From NCBI GenBank assembly GCA_003524305.1, contig DQHW01000024.1, positions 8,540 through 72,539 of the forward strand: a DNA stretch of 64,000 bases, written 5' to 3'. This DNA comes from Anaerolineaceae bacterium. GTDB lineage: Bacteria; Chloroflexota; Anaerolineae; Anaerolineales; Anaerolineaceae. The notes beneath the pieces are model-generated. The model was given only the letters and a program-made list of their open reading frames with translations. It was not told the DNA's origin and ran no database searches. Position numbers and translations under genes: made by a program. Positions 52,588 to 62,245 of this stretch are shown here, in pieces. The stretch's first letter is position 1. Every line of letters starts with the position of its first letter.

Positions 52588-53787
52588 TCATTCGTATTTG
52601 AACCTCAAGATACCAATTGTAAAAAAGACCAGGGCAAATCCCAGCAAAACACCTGCTTCAGGCAGTATCGCCGTTAATCCCTGGCCTCGAAGTACAACAT
52701 CCAGCAATCCCTGCATCGCCCAGGTTGTTGGTAGTATCTTTACAATAAGTTGAACAGTTTGTGGGAAGAGTTCCAACGGATACCAACAGCCGCCCATTAA
52801 TGCCATAACCATTCCGAACATGATACTCAAGCCGCTGGCTTGACCCTCAGTCTTGACGAAGGTTCCCAGCATTGTGCCAAGCGCAGCAGCTGCCAGCGCG
52901 GAAGAAATTAGTATGACTGCCAAAGCCAGGGGTGCATGTGCCCAATTTAACTTCATTACAAAGATACCAAAGAGGACAAGCAATATCATTTGAACAAGCG
53001 CGGTGAGCACCTGTCCAATGATTGTGCCCGCCAGGAAGAGACCCTTGCTGGTTGGGGTAGTGAGAAGACGGCGCAGCGTGCCCTTTTGGCGTTCGTATGC
53101 GAAGGAGCCTGAAAGGCCGATCAATGGAATAAATACCCAGGTGATTATTTGCCCGGCGCTGGCGTTAGAGCGTGGATCATATTCGACAGTATCTTTTGTG
53201 TTTCCTGTCACTTCATTTATTCGATTTGGAGATTCTGTCATCAGTGATTGTGCTTTTTTGAGGGAAGAATCAAAAAAGGCTTGGCGGGCAGAATCAGAAT
53301 CAAATTTGAAACCAGGTTGACTTTCAGCGAGGGCAACGCTGGAATTCGCAATATCCACCACACTGCTTACTTTGGAAAGTACAGCCTGTACAGCTTGTTG
53401 AGCAATTAGGGATTCAGTATTATTTGGAAGTTGGCGCAGTTCAAGTTCAGCGTTCTGGCTTAGCAGGTTTTGTTGATTGAAGTTCTGCGGGATGATTAGA
53501 ACAGACGATATCTTTTTTTGGTCCAGGGTGGAATTAGCATCTTCTATTAGTTCCAACTCTATATTGACTGAGGAGGAAGTCTCCAATGACGCTATCAGGG
53601 TCTCGGAAAGTGAATTTTTGGCTTGGTCAACCACAATCATTTTCACACGACTATCACTGGATGGACCAGAGCCTGAACCAATCACAAGGGTAAAAACAAT
53701 CGGTAATATCAGAAAGAATAACCATTCCATAGGGGTGGTGAAGCGTAATAGTGTGTCTTTTATTAAAATTGCTAATATTTTTTTCAT
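52588..53787 (-). CDS. ABC-2 type exporter permease (second)
   Basis: 399 residues. One N-terminal helix (about 20-38, with PIVFTLVIGSG), a large extracytoplasmic domain (about 40-215) and five to six C-terminal helices (VFIPLIGLSGSFAYERQKGTLRRLLTTPTSKG is the ABC2_membrane coupling segment). This is the layout of YhhJ/YbhS-type permeases in drug or lipid export. It follows the other permease by nine bases and probably pairs with it as a heterodimer. Confidence 0.88.
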   Translation of the reverse strand: MKKILAILIKDTLLRFTTPMEWLFFLILPIVFTLVIGSGSGPSSDSRVKMIVVDQAKNSLSETLIASLETSSSVNIELELIEDANSTLDQKKISSVLIIPQNFNQQNLLSQNAELELRQLPNNTESLIAQQAVQAVLSKVSSVVDIANSSVALAESQPGFKFDSDSARQAFFDSSLKKAQSLMTESPNRINEVTGNTKDTVEYDPRSNASAGQIITWVFIPLIGLSGSFAYERQKGTLRRLLTTPTSKGLFLAGTIIGQVLTALVQMILLVLFGIFVMKLNWAHAPLALAVILISSALAAAALGTMLGTFVKTEGQASGLSIMFGMVMALMGGCWYPLELFPQTVQLIVKILPTTWAMQGLLDVVLRGQGLTAILPEAGVLLGFALVFFTIGILRFKYE

Positions 53788-53796
53788 GGCAGACTT

Positions 53797-55050
53797 CTAT
53801 TCTTTCCCAATTCCGCGATGGTTGAAGAGCATAATGGAAACCAGAAAGAGCACGGCAGCCATGATGAGCAAGGCAATAATTGGGGTCACGATGTTAGTCA
53901 GAGTACCACCCATGGCCAGGGTTGTGAAACCATCCAACCCCCAACGGTTGGGTGAAATGCGACTGAACCATTGAACCCAATCTGGCATGAGACTGACATT
54001 AATAAAGCTGCCCCCCAATACTCCGAAGATTAGCATAAGTGCCATTCCAATATTTGCCACCTGACCGGAAGTTTTTAATAACGCTGCCAAGAAGATACCC
54101 CAACCGGTAGCAGCAAGGGCTGCTGAAGCTACCAAAACCACGACGGCCAGCGGATCCCCCCAGTTTAAGTTAAAAAGCAGGGTAGTTCCGATAATAAGAA
54201 TTAGCAATTGTGCCAAACCGGAAAGAAAAATGCCAAAGACTTTGCCGCCTAGAATCTGAAAAGAGGAAGTCGGTGAAATTAGCATACGGGGAAGCGTTCC
54301 GGCTGCTTTTTCAACCAATAGTGTTCTACCTCCGTTGCTAACGGTGTACATCAGAAACATTAGCGCCATTCCGGGAGCCAGTAACGCAAGCATGTTAAAC
54401 TTCACTTCTGTGCCTGCGGCAGTCACATTGTTTAATTTTATTGAAGAAGTGTTGCCAAGAGAATCTGATTGTGATTCTCCCACTGCCTGGCCTACAGCAA
54501 GCGCCTGTGAAGGATCAATCGCGCCGCTTTCAAGAAGCTGTGTAACGGAAACCATACCGCTGACACGACCAACTTCTACCCGACTGATGAATTGTTCAAG
54601 CAGATTCTTGACGATACTAACACCAGTTGGTGTTGTTGGGTTGCCATAAAGTTCAATTTGAATTGTTTGCGTAGAAATAGTTGTACCGTCAATAGGGATG
54701 ATGGAATCGGTAAAACCTGCAGGAACATAAACTACGGCTACAGTTTTGTTGTTATCCACCAATTTTCGTGCGGCAGTGAGATTTGAGAGTACCTTAGGTT
54801 CAAGGAGATCAGCGAGGTCATCAGATTGGATCATTTCGACCAATGCGTTGCCAAGTGAGCCGTTATCATCATTCACGATAACCAAAGGAAGATCGAGAAT
54901 GCCAGAATCAGATTTACCTGAAAAGCTGCCAGTTGCTAAACCTAGACCTATTGTGAGTGCAAAGGGCGCTAACAACATAAAAATGAGCGCAGTTCGGTCA
55001 CGAAATATGAGTAAAACATCTTTGAAGGCGATCAAGATTAATTTGCGCAT
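53797..55050 (-). CDS. ABC-2 type exporter permease (first)
   Basis: The ATG at 55050 is used; a TTG two codons upstream is also open. 417 residues with the same plan as the next gene: N-terminal helix, a big outer domain (about 45-225), then the coupling segment EKAAGTLPRMLISPTSSFQ and about five helices. Nine bases after the ATPase stop. Substrate not predictable; relatives export drugs, lipids or peptides. Confidence 0.87.
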   Translation of the reverse strand: MRKLILIAFKDVLLIFRDRTALIFMLLAPFALTIGLGLATGSFSGKSDSGILDLPLVIVNDDNGSLGNALVEMIQSDDLADLLEPKVLSNLTAARKLVDNNKTVAVVYVPAGFTDSIIPIDGTTISTQTIQIELYGNPTTPTGVSIVKNLLEQFISRVEVGRVSGMVSVTQLLESGAIDPSQALAVGQAVGESQSDSLGNTSSIKLNNVTAAGTEVKFNMLALLAPGMALMFLMYTVSNGGRTLLVEKAAGTLPRMLISPTSSFQILGGKVFGIFLSGLAQLLILIIGTTLLFNLNWGDPLAVVVLVASAALAATGWGIFLAALLKTSGQVANIGMALMLIFGVLGGSFINVSLMPDWVQWFSRISPNRWGLDGFTTLAMGGTLTNIVTPIIALLIMAAVLFLVSIMLFNHRGIGKE

Positions 55051-55059
55051 AGTCAAACT

Positions 55060-56004
55060 CTAATCCCGTAAAGCCCGGCCAGTGAGATGTAAAAAGACTG
55101 CCTCAAGATTTGGCTCACGAATGTCAATGGATCTGATTTTTATGCCAAGGTTATTAGCGTGGGATACTACCTGGGCTAATAATTCTTCTGCTGATTGAGT
55201 GATGATGGATACTTCGTGATCTGTTACCTCGGCTTTAAACACCCCTTTGATTTTGCGGACTTCATCGGCCAGGATATCAGGGTTCTCTTCTTCACCAACA
55301 TGCAAAATCAAAGTGTCTGTTTCACCGACGGATTTGGTTAATTCCTCTTGAGTACCAATGGCAATTAAGTCACCATGGTCTATGATTCCAACCCGATTTG
55401 AGAGCTCTTCGGCTTCTTCCATATAATGGGTAGTGTATAGCACGGTCATACCGTTCTTGTTGAGGTCTTTCACAGAATCTAAAATTGCTCGCCTTGATTG
55501 GGGATCAATCCCTACCGTAGGTTCATCCATGAAGAGCAAAGTTGGCCGGTGCAGCAATCCAACACCAATATTGACACGGCGTTTCATTCCACCTGAATAG
55601 GTTTTTACTTTGAGTTTTGCCTTATCGAGAAGACCGATCTGTTCAAGCACTTCATCGATGCGGATTTTTAACGATTTGCCAGAGAGACCATACATCTGTC
55701 CCCAGAAATTGAGGTTTTCGCGGGCGGTAAGGTCTTCGTACAGGGCTAGATCCTGAGGGACAACACCAATACATTTTTTGACGGCCATGGCGTCTTTGGT
55801 GACTGAATGTCCGCAGATGGTGGCATCTCCGCTTGTTGGTGTATAGAGGGTGGAAAGCATGGATATAGTGGTCGTCTTGCCGGCACCATTGGGTCCAAGG
55901 AGACTAAAAATTTCGCCTTCCTGAATCTCAAACGAAATTCCTTTAACTGCATTAAAGGAACCATAATTCTTTACCAGTTTATGAACTTCAAGGATTGCAG
56001 ACAT
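55060..56004 (-). CDS. ABC transporter ATP-binding protein (DrrA/CcmA type)
   Basis: 314 residues after a GGGAG ribosome-binding site. Walker A GPNGAGKTT (about 38-46), Q-loop VPQDLALY, signature YSGGMKRRVNIG, Walker B LLFMDEPTVGIDP and switch His in TTHYMEEAEE. A C-terminal domain (about 225-314) ends with EPNLEAVFLHLTGRALRD, typical of DrrA-like ATPases. First gene of the three-gene exporter operon. Confidence 0.93.
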   Translation of the reverse strand: MSAILEVHKLVKNYGSFNAVKGISFEIQEGEIFSLLGPNGAGKTTTISMLSTLYTPTSGDATICGHSVTKDAMAVKKCIGVVPQDLALYEDLTARENLNFWGQMYGLSGKSLKIRIDEVLEQIGLLDKAKLKVKTYSGGMKRRVNIGVGLLHRPTLLFMDEPTVGIDPQSRRAILDSVKDLNKNGMTVLYTTHYMEEAEELSNRVGIIDHGDLIAIGTQEELTKSVGETDTLILHVGEEENPDILADEVRKIKGVFKAEVTDHEVSIITQSAEELLAQVVSHANNLGIKIRSIDIREPNLEAVFLHLTGRALRD

Positions 56005-56133
56005 TCTGAGCTCCCGAAAATAATGAATACTTAATCTACGTGTGGATGAGAATTAAGTTGTTTAAACCGAATTATAATGAATAAGGTTCGCAATCGAGTG
56101 TTAAAGCCAATACTAATTCAGGGTTGAGGGTAA

Positions 56134-56730
56134 ATGGGTTATCCATATCGTTCCATATGTGTTTTTTGTGGATCTGCTGATGGGCTGGATCAAGTCTATT
56201 ACGATGCAGCCATTGAGATGGGCAAGCAATTAGCAATCCAGGGAATACGATTGGTTTATGGTGCCGGTCGCACAGGATTAATGGGAGTACTGGCGCAGAG
56301 TGTCTTAAAAAATGGGGGAGAAGTCATCGGGATAGCACCTAAAGGACTTGAAAGTCCGCAGTTGATTCAGACGTCGGGGTTAACCAGTCTGGAAATAGTT
56401 GATGACATTCAAATGCGAAAGGCAAGGATGATTGAACTGTCCGATGCATTTATTTCATTACCTGGTGGTTATGGAACAGCAGATGAACTCTTTGAAGTAT
56501 TAACCTGGTCGCAAATTGGATTACATCGAAAACCAATGGCGATTTTGAACACAAACGGCTATTTTGATTTACTTCTTGCATGGATTAATCGCGCTTTTTC
56601 AGATGGATATATTTATGATGAACATCTGCAATTATTCCTGAGTGACCCCAATCCATCTGGCCTGCTGGAACAACTGGCGAATTATCAATTTCCTGATAAT
56701 ATTGGTCGTTGGCTTGTAAGGGAAATATAA
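56134..56730 (+). CDS. LOG family protein (nucleoside 5'-monophosphate phosphoribohydrolase)
   Basis: 198 residues. The family's two motifs are seen: VYGAGRTGLMGVLA (GGGxxGLMG-like, here GAGRTG) and PGGYGTADELFEVLTW, which contains the catalytic Glu. LOG proteins cut AMP-type cytokinin nucleotides or, in bacteria, related nucleotides to base and ribose 5-phosphate. The start of the protein, SICVFCGSADG, is also classical. Divergent from the ABC operon; single gene. Confidence 0.9.
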   Translation: MGYPYRSICVFCGSADGLDQVYYDAAIEMGKQLAIQGIRLVYGAGRTGLMGVLAQSVLKNGGEVIGIAPKGLESPQLIQTSGLTSLEIVDDIQMRKARMIELSDAFISLPGGYGTADELFEVLTWSQIGLHRKPMAILNTNGYFDLLLAWINRAFSDGYIYDEHLQLFLSDPNPSGLLEQLANYQFPDNIGRWLVREI

Positions 56731-56784
56731 ACTACAAATTACCCAATAATTGTTGAACTTATCTTATTAAGGAACCCAAATCGA

Positions 56785-58230
56785 TTGGAATCAAAAAAAA
56801 CTATCTTATCAGCAGAAAAATATAGAATAGATCGCGGCGAACACTGGAATAAAGTGGCGCTGAAAATGCAAACCTGGCATGGTTGGGGTGGTTATTACCA
56901 CAATCGCTTAAAAGAAATATATTCGACTGTGATCCCTGCAGATTCAAATGTATTGGAGCTAGGCTGCGGGAATGGTGAACTACTGGCGGCGTTGAATCCA
57001 CGTATCGGGGTGGGTGTGGATTTTTCGGCTGAGATGATCGCTTTAGCAAGTGAGCGATATCCAGGTCTGAAGTTTATCCAGGCAAATGCAGAAGAATTTA
57101 CCAGTGAAGAAAAATTTGATGTTGTTATTCTTTCAGATATTCTGAATGAAGTATGGGATGTGCAGAAGTTATTCGAGAATGTGCGAGAATTAATAAACCA
57201 GAACGGACGTTTGTTGATCAATGTTCACAGCCGCTTATGGGAATTGCCACTAACCCTGGCCGTAAAATTGCGGCTTGCCAAACCTGGACTAGGTGAGAAC
57301 TGGTTGACTGTTTCGGATATAGATAATTTGCTTAATTTAGCGGGTTTTGAACCTATTAAATCGTCACATGAGGTTCTCTTTCCGTTTGGGGTTCCACTGT
57401 TGGCGCCATTTTTGAATAAATTTCTCGTACGATTCTGGCCGTTTAACCACTTGGGATTAACCAATTTCATTGTTGCCAGACCTCAAAATGTTGCGCATAG
57501 CCAATTAATTAAACCAAAAGTTAGCGTTATTGTTCCGGCCAGAAATGAAGCAGGAAACATTGAAAATATCTTGTCACGGGTGCCTGAAATGGGTGGGGGA
57601 ACAGAGATTGTCTTCGTGGAAGGAAATTCAACAGACAATACCTGGGAAACCATCCTTCAAGGAATTAAACAGCACCCTGAAAAAAAATGCCAAAGTCTGC
57701 AGCAGACCGGAAAAGGGAAGGGAGATGCAGATCGGCTTGGTTTTGAAAAAGCAACCGGTGAAATACTTATGATCCTTGATGCTGATCTGACAGTTCCGCC
57801 TGAAGATCTTCCAAGATTCTATGATGCTCTTGTCTCTGGTAAGGGTGATTTCATTAATGGGGTCCGGTTGGTATATCCGATGGAAGAAGAAGCCATGCGT
57901 TTTTTCAACCTGATCGGCAACAAGTTTTTTAGCCTGGCGTTCTCATGGCTGCTAGGGCAACCCGTCAAGGATACCTTGTGCGGCACGAAAGTTTTGTGGA
58001 AGACCGATTATGAACGCATTGCGAACAATCGACATGTATTTGGGGATTTTGATCCCTTTGGCGATTTTGATCTACTTTTTGGAGCGGCACGCTTAAATTT
58101 CAAAATAGTTGATTTACCCATCCGCTATAGGGCACGGACCTATGGCACAACCAACATAGAACGCTGGAAACACGGTTGGTTGTTGTTGAGGATGGTGGCT
58201 TTTGCTGCCAAGCGTATTAAATTTATTTAA
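56785..58230 (+). CDS. Methyltransferase-glycosyltransferase 2 fusion
   Basis: 481 residues from a TTG start after AAGGAA. Residues 1-215 are a class I SAM methyltransferase (motif I VLELGCGNGE at 56-65, VGVDFSAEM, VVILSDILNEV). From residue 246 a GT2 domain begins (SVIVPARNEAGNIENIL, FVEGNSTDNTW, LDADLTVPPEDLP as the DxD-like site) and ends LPIRYRARTYGTTNIERWKHG, as in polyprenyl-phosphate sugar synthases without membrane helices. It could make a lipid-linked sugar and methylate a glycan or lipid of the same pathway. The next gene begins 15 bases later. Confidence 0.87.
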   Translation: MESKKTILSAEKYRIDRGEHWNKVALKMQTWHGWGGYYHNRLKEIYSTVIPADSNVLELGCGNGELLAALNPRIGVGVDFSAEMIALASERYPGLKFIQANAEEFTSEEKFDVVILSDILNEVWDVQKLFENVRELINQNGRLLINVHSRLWELPLTLAVKLRLAKPGLGENWLTVSDIDNLLNLAGFEPIKSSHEVLFPFGVPLLAPFLNKFLVRFWPFNHLGLTNFIVARPQNVAHSQLIKPKVSVIVPARNEAGNIENILSRVPEMGGGTEIVFVEGNSTDNTWETILQGIKQHPEKKCQSLQQTGKGKGDADRLGFEKATGEILMILDADLTVPPEDLPRFYDALVSGKGDFINGVRLVYPMEEEAMRFFNLIGNKFFSLAFSWLLGQPVKDTLCGTKVLWKTDYERIANNRHVFGDFDPFGDFDLLFGAARLNFKIVDLPIRYRARTYGTTNIERWKHGWLLLRMVAFAAKRIKFI

Positions 58231-58245
58231 GTGAAAATCATCTAA

Positions 58246-60132
58246 ATGAATTCCATAGCGCGTAAACTATACTTTGATTCAAGATACTGGCGGACATTGT
58301 TTGTTGGTATTTTAGCGCTGTTGATCTATGCTTTTATGTTATGGCTTCCCATTCCTGCGGAGGTTGGGCTTTTCGTTCGCTATAACCTGGTGCTGCTCAC
58401 CCTGATTGCTTTGCCTTTACTCTACATCACATTCCGCATTAAAGGGTTTTGGGGAATCTTTGCTGCTTTCAGTCTGACCTTGCTGCTTTTTGGACTTCCG
58501 TTAAGTGGATTATGGCGCAGCGGTGCAAACGAACCTTTCATAATAGGAGGGCTGCTGCCATTCAGCGACGCAGCCAGTTATTATAGTGATGCTTTACGAG
58601 TGGTTGAAGGGCATCGCTTCTCAGCGTTTTCAGCCAGAAGGCCTTTGTTTCCTGCTTTGCTTACGGTGTTATTGGCCATAACAGGGCAAAACCTCATGAT
58701 TTCAATTGCCATTCTGGGAGTATTAATTGCCATCATTTGCTACGTGGCAGCCAGAGAAATCCAGCGCTCGTTCGGAACCCTACCTTCGGTGGTCTTTCTC
58801 TTCATTTTATTCCTTTTTTACCGGCGGATTGCCGGAACCACCATGACGGAAAACCTTGGGCTTCCATTGGGTGTAGCTGCATTTACCATCCTTTGGGGAG
58901 CTGCGCGCAGGAAAAATTTATGGCAAACAGTTATTGGATTGTTACTGCTCACACTGGCACTCAATGCCAGGGCAGGAACATTCTTTATATTGCCAGCATT
59001 ATCTCTATGGTGCGGTTTTGCATTCAAAGGAAAGCGTATTTTTTCCATCACGGCTTTTAGCTTTAGTATTTTGGCTGTGGCGCTGGGCTTTGGACTCAAC
59101 ATGCTTGTGTTTAAACTGGTGGCTGACCCGGGGGGCATGGTCTTTTCAAATTTCTCTTATACACTATATGGGGTTGTGGCAGGTGGCAAAGGATGGATGC
59201 AAATCCTCATTGATCACCCTGAGCTTGCCCAACTGGATGATGTGTCTCGGTCGGCGCAGACTTACGCGCTTGTTTTTAACGCCTGGAAGGCTCATCCGTT
59301 TAATATAGTGGTAGGGGCATTTAAAAATTGGTTTGATTACCTTCTGCCGCGCGGCGCCGGTGCTTTTGGATTTATTCGCGGCAATGAAGCGGTGAGTTGG
59401 GGAAATTACGCCTTTCGTATCCTACTCTCCGTTTTTGCCGGATGGGGATTAATAACTGCCTGGAAACAGCGCAAACGGGAACCATATACTTTGTTATTAT
59501 GGGCGGCTGTTGGAATCTTCTTGTCAGTTCCTTTTGTGCCGCCAAATGACTCAAACCAAATGCGAGTTTATGCAGCAACAGTGACTTTTTCACTTGCTTT
59601 CTGTGCAATAGGATTGAAATCCATTTTAGGGTTGGCGAATAAATATCAAAAAGAAGAAATCCGGAAAGAAGAATCAAAACCTGCGGCTGCCATGATTTTT
59701 GGCGCAATGTTGGCTCTGTTGACAATTGGAGGCGTAATAATAGTGAAAGCCAGTGCTAAACCTGAGTCTTTGCCGCTGGCAGAATGCCCATCAGGTGAAA
59801 CACAAATGATGGTACGGTTCACAGCGGGCAGTCTCGTTAAAATAGGTGGAGAACCTTTATCTCAACAAATGACCGTGCCGCTTGATCGATTTATCGAACT
59901 CAATGAAGGTTATCCTGAAATGCATTCAGCATTGGTCCAGGCTGTGGGGGAGGGTGCTGTTTTGGCTCGACCACTAGATCTAATTTCAATGGAGTATCCG
60001 TTGTTGGTCATTGATGATAAAAATCCGGTTGATTCATCTGGAATTTATTCAATATGTATTTTACCTTTTGATAATGAAGAATTATCACGGCGGGGCTGGA
60101 TGGAAGTGCAGTCTTTAGAAAAAGTCCAGTAA
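58246..60132 (+). CDS. GT-C/GT39-like membrane protein
   Basis: 628 residues, about 11 helices in the first 480 residues. An outer loop after the second or third helix holds GLLPFSDAASYYSDALRVVEGHRFSAFSARRPLFP, comparable to the Asp-containing catalytic loop of GT-C enzymes (here SDAASYY). A C-terminal soluble domain (about 500-628) with two Cys follows. It likely uses the lipid-linked sugar made by its neighbour. Assigned by architecture and context only. Confidence 0.65.
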   Translation: MNSIARKLYFDSRYWRTLFVGILALLIYAFMLWLPIPAEVGLFVRYNLVLLTLIALPLLYITFRIKGFWGIFAAFSLTLLLFGLPLSGLWRSGANEPFIIGGLLPFSDAASYYSDALRVVEGHRFSAFSARRPLFPALLTVLLAITGQNLMISIAILGVLIAIICYVAAREIQRSFGTLPSVVFLFILFLFYRRIAGTTMTENLGLPLGVAAFTILWGAARRKNLWQTVIGLLLLTLALNARAGTFFILPALSLWCGFAFKGKRIFSITAFSFSILAVALGFGLNMLVFKLVADPGGMVFSNFSYTLYGVVAGGKGWMQILIDHPELAQLDDVSRSAQTYALVFNAWKAHPFNIVVGAFKNWFDYLLPRGAGAFGFIRGNEAVSWGNYAFRILLSVFAGWGLITAWKQRKREPYTLLLWAAVGIFLSVPFVPPNDSNQMRVYAATVTFSLAFCAIGLKSILGLANKYQKEEIRKEESKPAAAMIFGAMLALLTIGGVIIVKASAKPESLPLAECPSGETQMMVRFTAGSLVKIGGEPLSQQMTVPLDRFIELNEGYPEMHSALVQAVGEGAVLARPLDLISMEYPLLVIDDKNPVDSSGIYSICILPFDNEELSRRGWMEVQSLEKVQ

Positions 60133-60179
60133 ATGACATACATGGGTGGTGTAGTTAATTTGAAAGGAAATCAGAAACA

Positions 60180-62012
60180 ATGTCCATAAAGACAAAGAAT
60201 CCTCAACATAATAGACCAGTTACCATACTCTTTATAACCATTCTTGTGATAGGAATATTATTTTGTATTTTTATTCCTTATGGAGCGGGTTTTGACGAAG
60301 AGTCGCATCTTGTCAGGATATTTGATATTTCTGGATTGCACATGGTTCCAAACCGTGGGATAGAAAACGGTGATTACACTCTATCAGAGATATTCAGTCT
60401 TTCATACCAACGTGCAGATTTTCAAACCCCTGCGTTTGATCAGTTTTCACCAACAAAATTTCTTGTAAAAGCTGATTGGCAAAATATGAGTGAGGGAGGT
60501 ACGCGTTCACATTATTTTCCAGCTAATTATTTATTACATGGAATGATTGCAGGGATTTGCTGGCGATTATTTGATTTCCCAATTATTCCTGTAGTCATTT
60601 TAATGAAAATTGTTGAATTTCTTTTTTATCTGGCTGCTTGTTATTTGACTTTTCGTATGCTACCAATAGGAAAATGGGTATTTCTGGTTATTGCTTTTAC
60701 ACCAATGGCTTTATTCCTGACCGGAACCCTCAATGCAGATATTTTTACTCTGGCATGCAGTTACATGTTTTTGGGTGCAACAATTGAGTATTATTCAAAA
60801 CGTGATCAAGCACCTGAGACTGATATCCCCTGGAAATTAGCATTTTTTATTTTGACAGTTGGATGCACAAAACCTGGTACATTTTTAATTTTGTTATTGT
60901 TGTTGGTGCTGGTCCGTCGTAATATCAGATCGAAGAAGACAGTGATCGTTTTAACTATGGCTGTAATCATTTCAATAGCCGTATCCATTCGGTGGATGAT
61001 GTTTAGCGCTGACGACTCGAACTTTAAACTTTGGACGCCAAATAGTACTGTTTCAGGTCAATTACAGATGATTTTGGCGAACTTTCCAGAATTTATCCGA
61101 TTTTATTTTTTAGGTATTGTTTATTCGTTAAAAAATTATTATACGGGTGTGGTTGGTGTTTACGGTTACTGGGTGGGGCAGGTACCAACCGCTGTTTATA
61201 TTTTTTTCCCAATTGCATTGATATCGGCCTTATTTATAGAAAAAAAGAGCAGTCTCTTTGGAAGAAAAAACACGCTTTTGATTATTGTTGTTGGATTAAT
61301 TTGTTTGGCAGAGATTGCCGCTTTTCATTTTGTGGCTTTTTATGTTCCGGGGACCACCAATATTGATATTGTAGGACGATATTTTTTACCCTTTATTCCC
61401 TTACTCTTTATCCCTCTATCAGGGAAGGTTTACTTGGGCAAAAAATTGAGTAATTTTGCTTTGATATTAAGTATTGGATCTATTTTTGGGTGCATTGGAT
61501 TTTATGGATACGGAATTTATCGAACATATTATACTGATTGTGTTTATGCAGTTACAAAAAACAATCCCTGCAGATTGCCGGTCTACAAGAATTTTGAAGT
61601 AAATAATCCCTATGTTGCACATGTAACCACAAAAAATGAGGTTGAACAGAGTTTTCTCCCTCATTGTAAAAATATTCAGTCTGTTCGAGTACTTATCGAA
61701 ACAATTAATGCCAACCCTGAAGATAAGGTAACCATGTTGATCTCGGATGAAGAACACCAATTGGAGATGACTCAGCATTTCGAAATTTTTGGTTTGCAAC
61801 ACAGAGATTATATCGAGGTGCCTACTGAAATCGAAGTGGTACCAAATGAATCCGTTTTATGGATTACTTTGATAATGGAACCCTCAAATTCACCTATGGC
61901 TGATCTTGGTTTGCTTGGTCGAAAACCAGGAGAAAAATATCTTGATGGGGAATTATTCTTCAATGGTGGGGAACAAGATGCTGATTTATATTTTCAATAT
62001 ACATGTAAATAG
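60180..62012 (+). CDS. DUF2142 membrane protein
   Basis: 610 residues, ribosome-binding site AAGGAAA. N-terminal IPYGAGFDEESHLVRIFDIS is the DUF2142 signature: a conserved acidic PxDExxHFxRA-like block in the first outer loop, here with DEESHL. About ten helices follow, then an outer beta domain (about 465-610). DUF2142 proteins sit in surface polysaccharide clusters and share the GT-C plan, so an integral membrane glycosyltransferase is likely. Ends at a clear hairpin. Confidence 0.8.
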   Translation: MSIKTKNPQHNRPVTILFITILVIGILFCIFIPYGAGFDEESHLVRIFDISGLHMVPNRGIENGDYTLSEIFSLSYQRADFQTPAFDQFSPTKFLVKADWQNMSEGGTRSHYFPANYLLHGMIAGICWRLFDFPIIPVVILMKIVEFLFYLAACYLTFRMLPIGKWVFLVIAFTPMALFLTGTLNADIFTLACSYMFLGATIEYYSKRDQAPETDIPWKLAFFILTVGCTKPGTFLILLLLLVLVRRNIRSKKTVIVLTMAVIISIAVSIRWMMFSADDSNFKLWTPNSTVSGQLQMILANFPEFIRFYFLGIVYSLKNYYTGVVGVYGYWVGQVPTAVYIFFPIALISALFIEKKSSLFGRKNTLLIIVVGLICLAEIAAFHFVAFYVPGTTNIDIVGRYFLPFIPLLFIPLSGKVYLGKKLSNFALILSIGSIFGCIGFYGYGIYRTYYTDCVYAVTKNNPCRLPVYKNFEVNNPYVAHVTTKNEVEQSFLPHCKNIQSVRVLIETINANPEDKVTMLISDEEHQLEMTQHFEIFGLQHRDYIEVPTEIEVVPNESVLWITLIMEPSNSPMADLGLLGRKPGEKYLDGELFFNGGEQDADLYFQYTCK

Positions 62013-62091
62013 GTAGACACTTATCTAATATATTTTCAATTATCGAATCCAATCAAGAAATACAAAAAAATCCTATGATGCTATTTGTGTA

Positions 62092-62130
62092 TTATAACTT
62101 CTGATTATTTAAACTAATCAGAAGTTATAA
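62092..62130 (+). terminator. Hairpin after the DUF2142 gene, probable terminator
   Basis: A perfect 16-base stem (62092-62107 with 62115-62130, core AACTTCTGATTA) and a 7-base loop in AT-rich DNA. No long T run. The remaining gap to 62246 shows nothing else. Confidence 0.65.
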
Positions 62131-62245
62131 TTAATTGCACTATATTAGTTAAATAAACCGATAATTAGTTATCGTTTATAATAATTCGGAGTTATCGTCC
62201 ACATACTTTCAACGAAATCGGGTTTGGGAAAGAATATTTTAGTTA

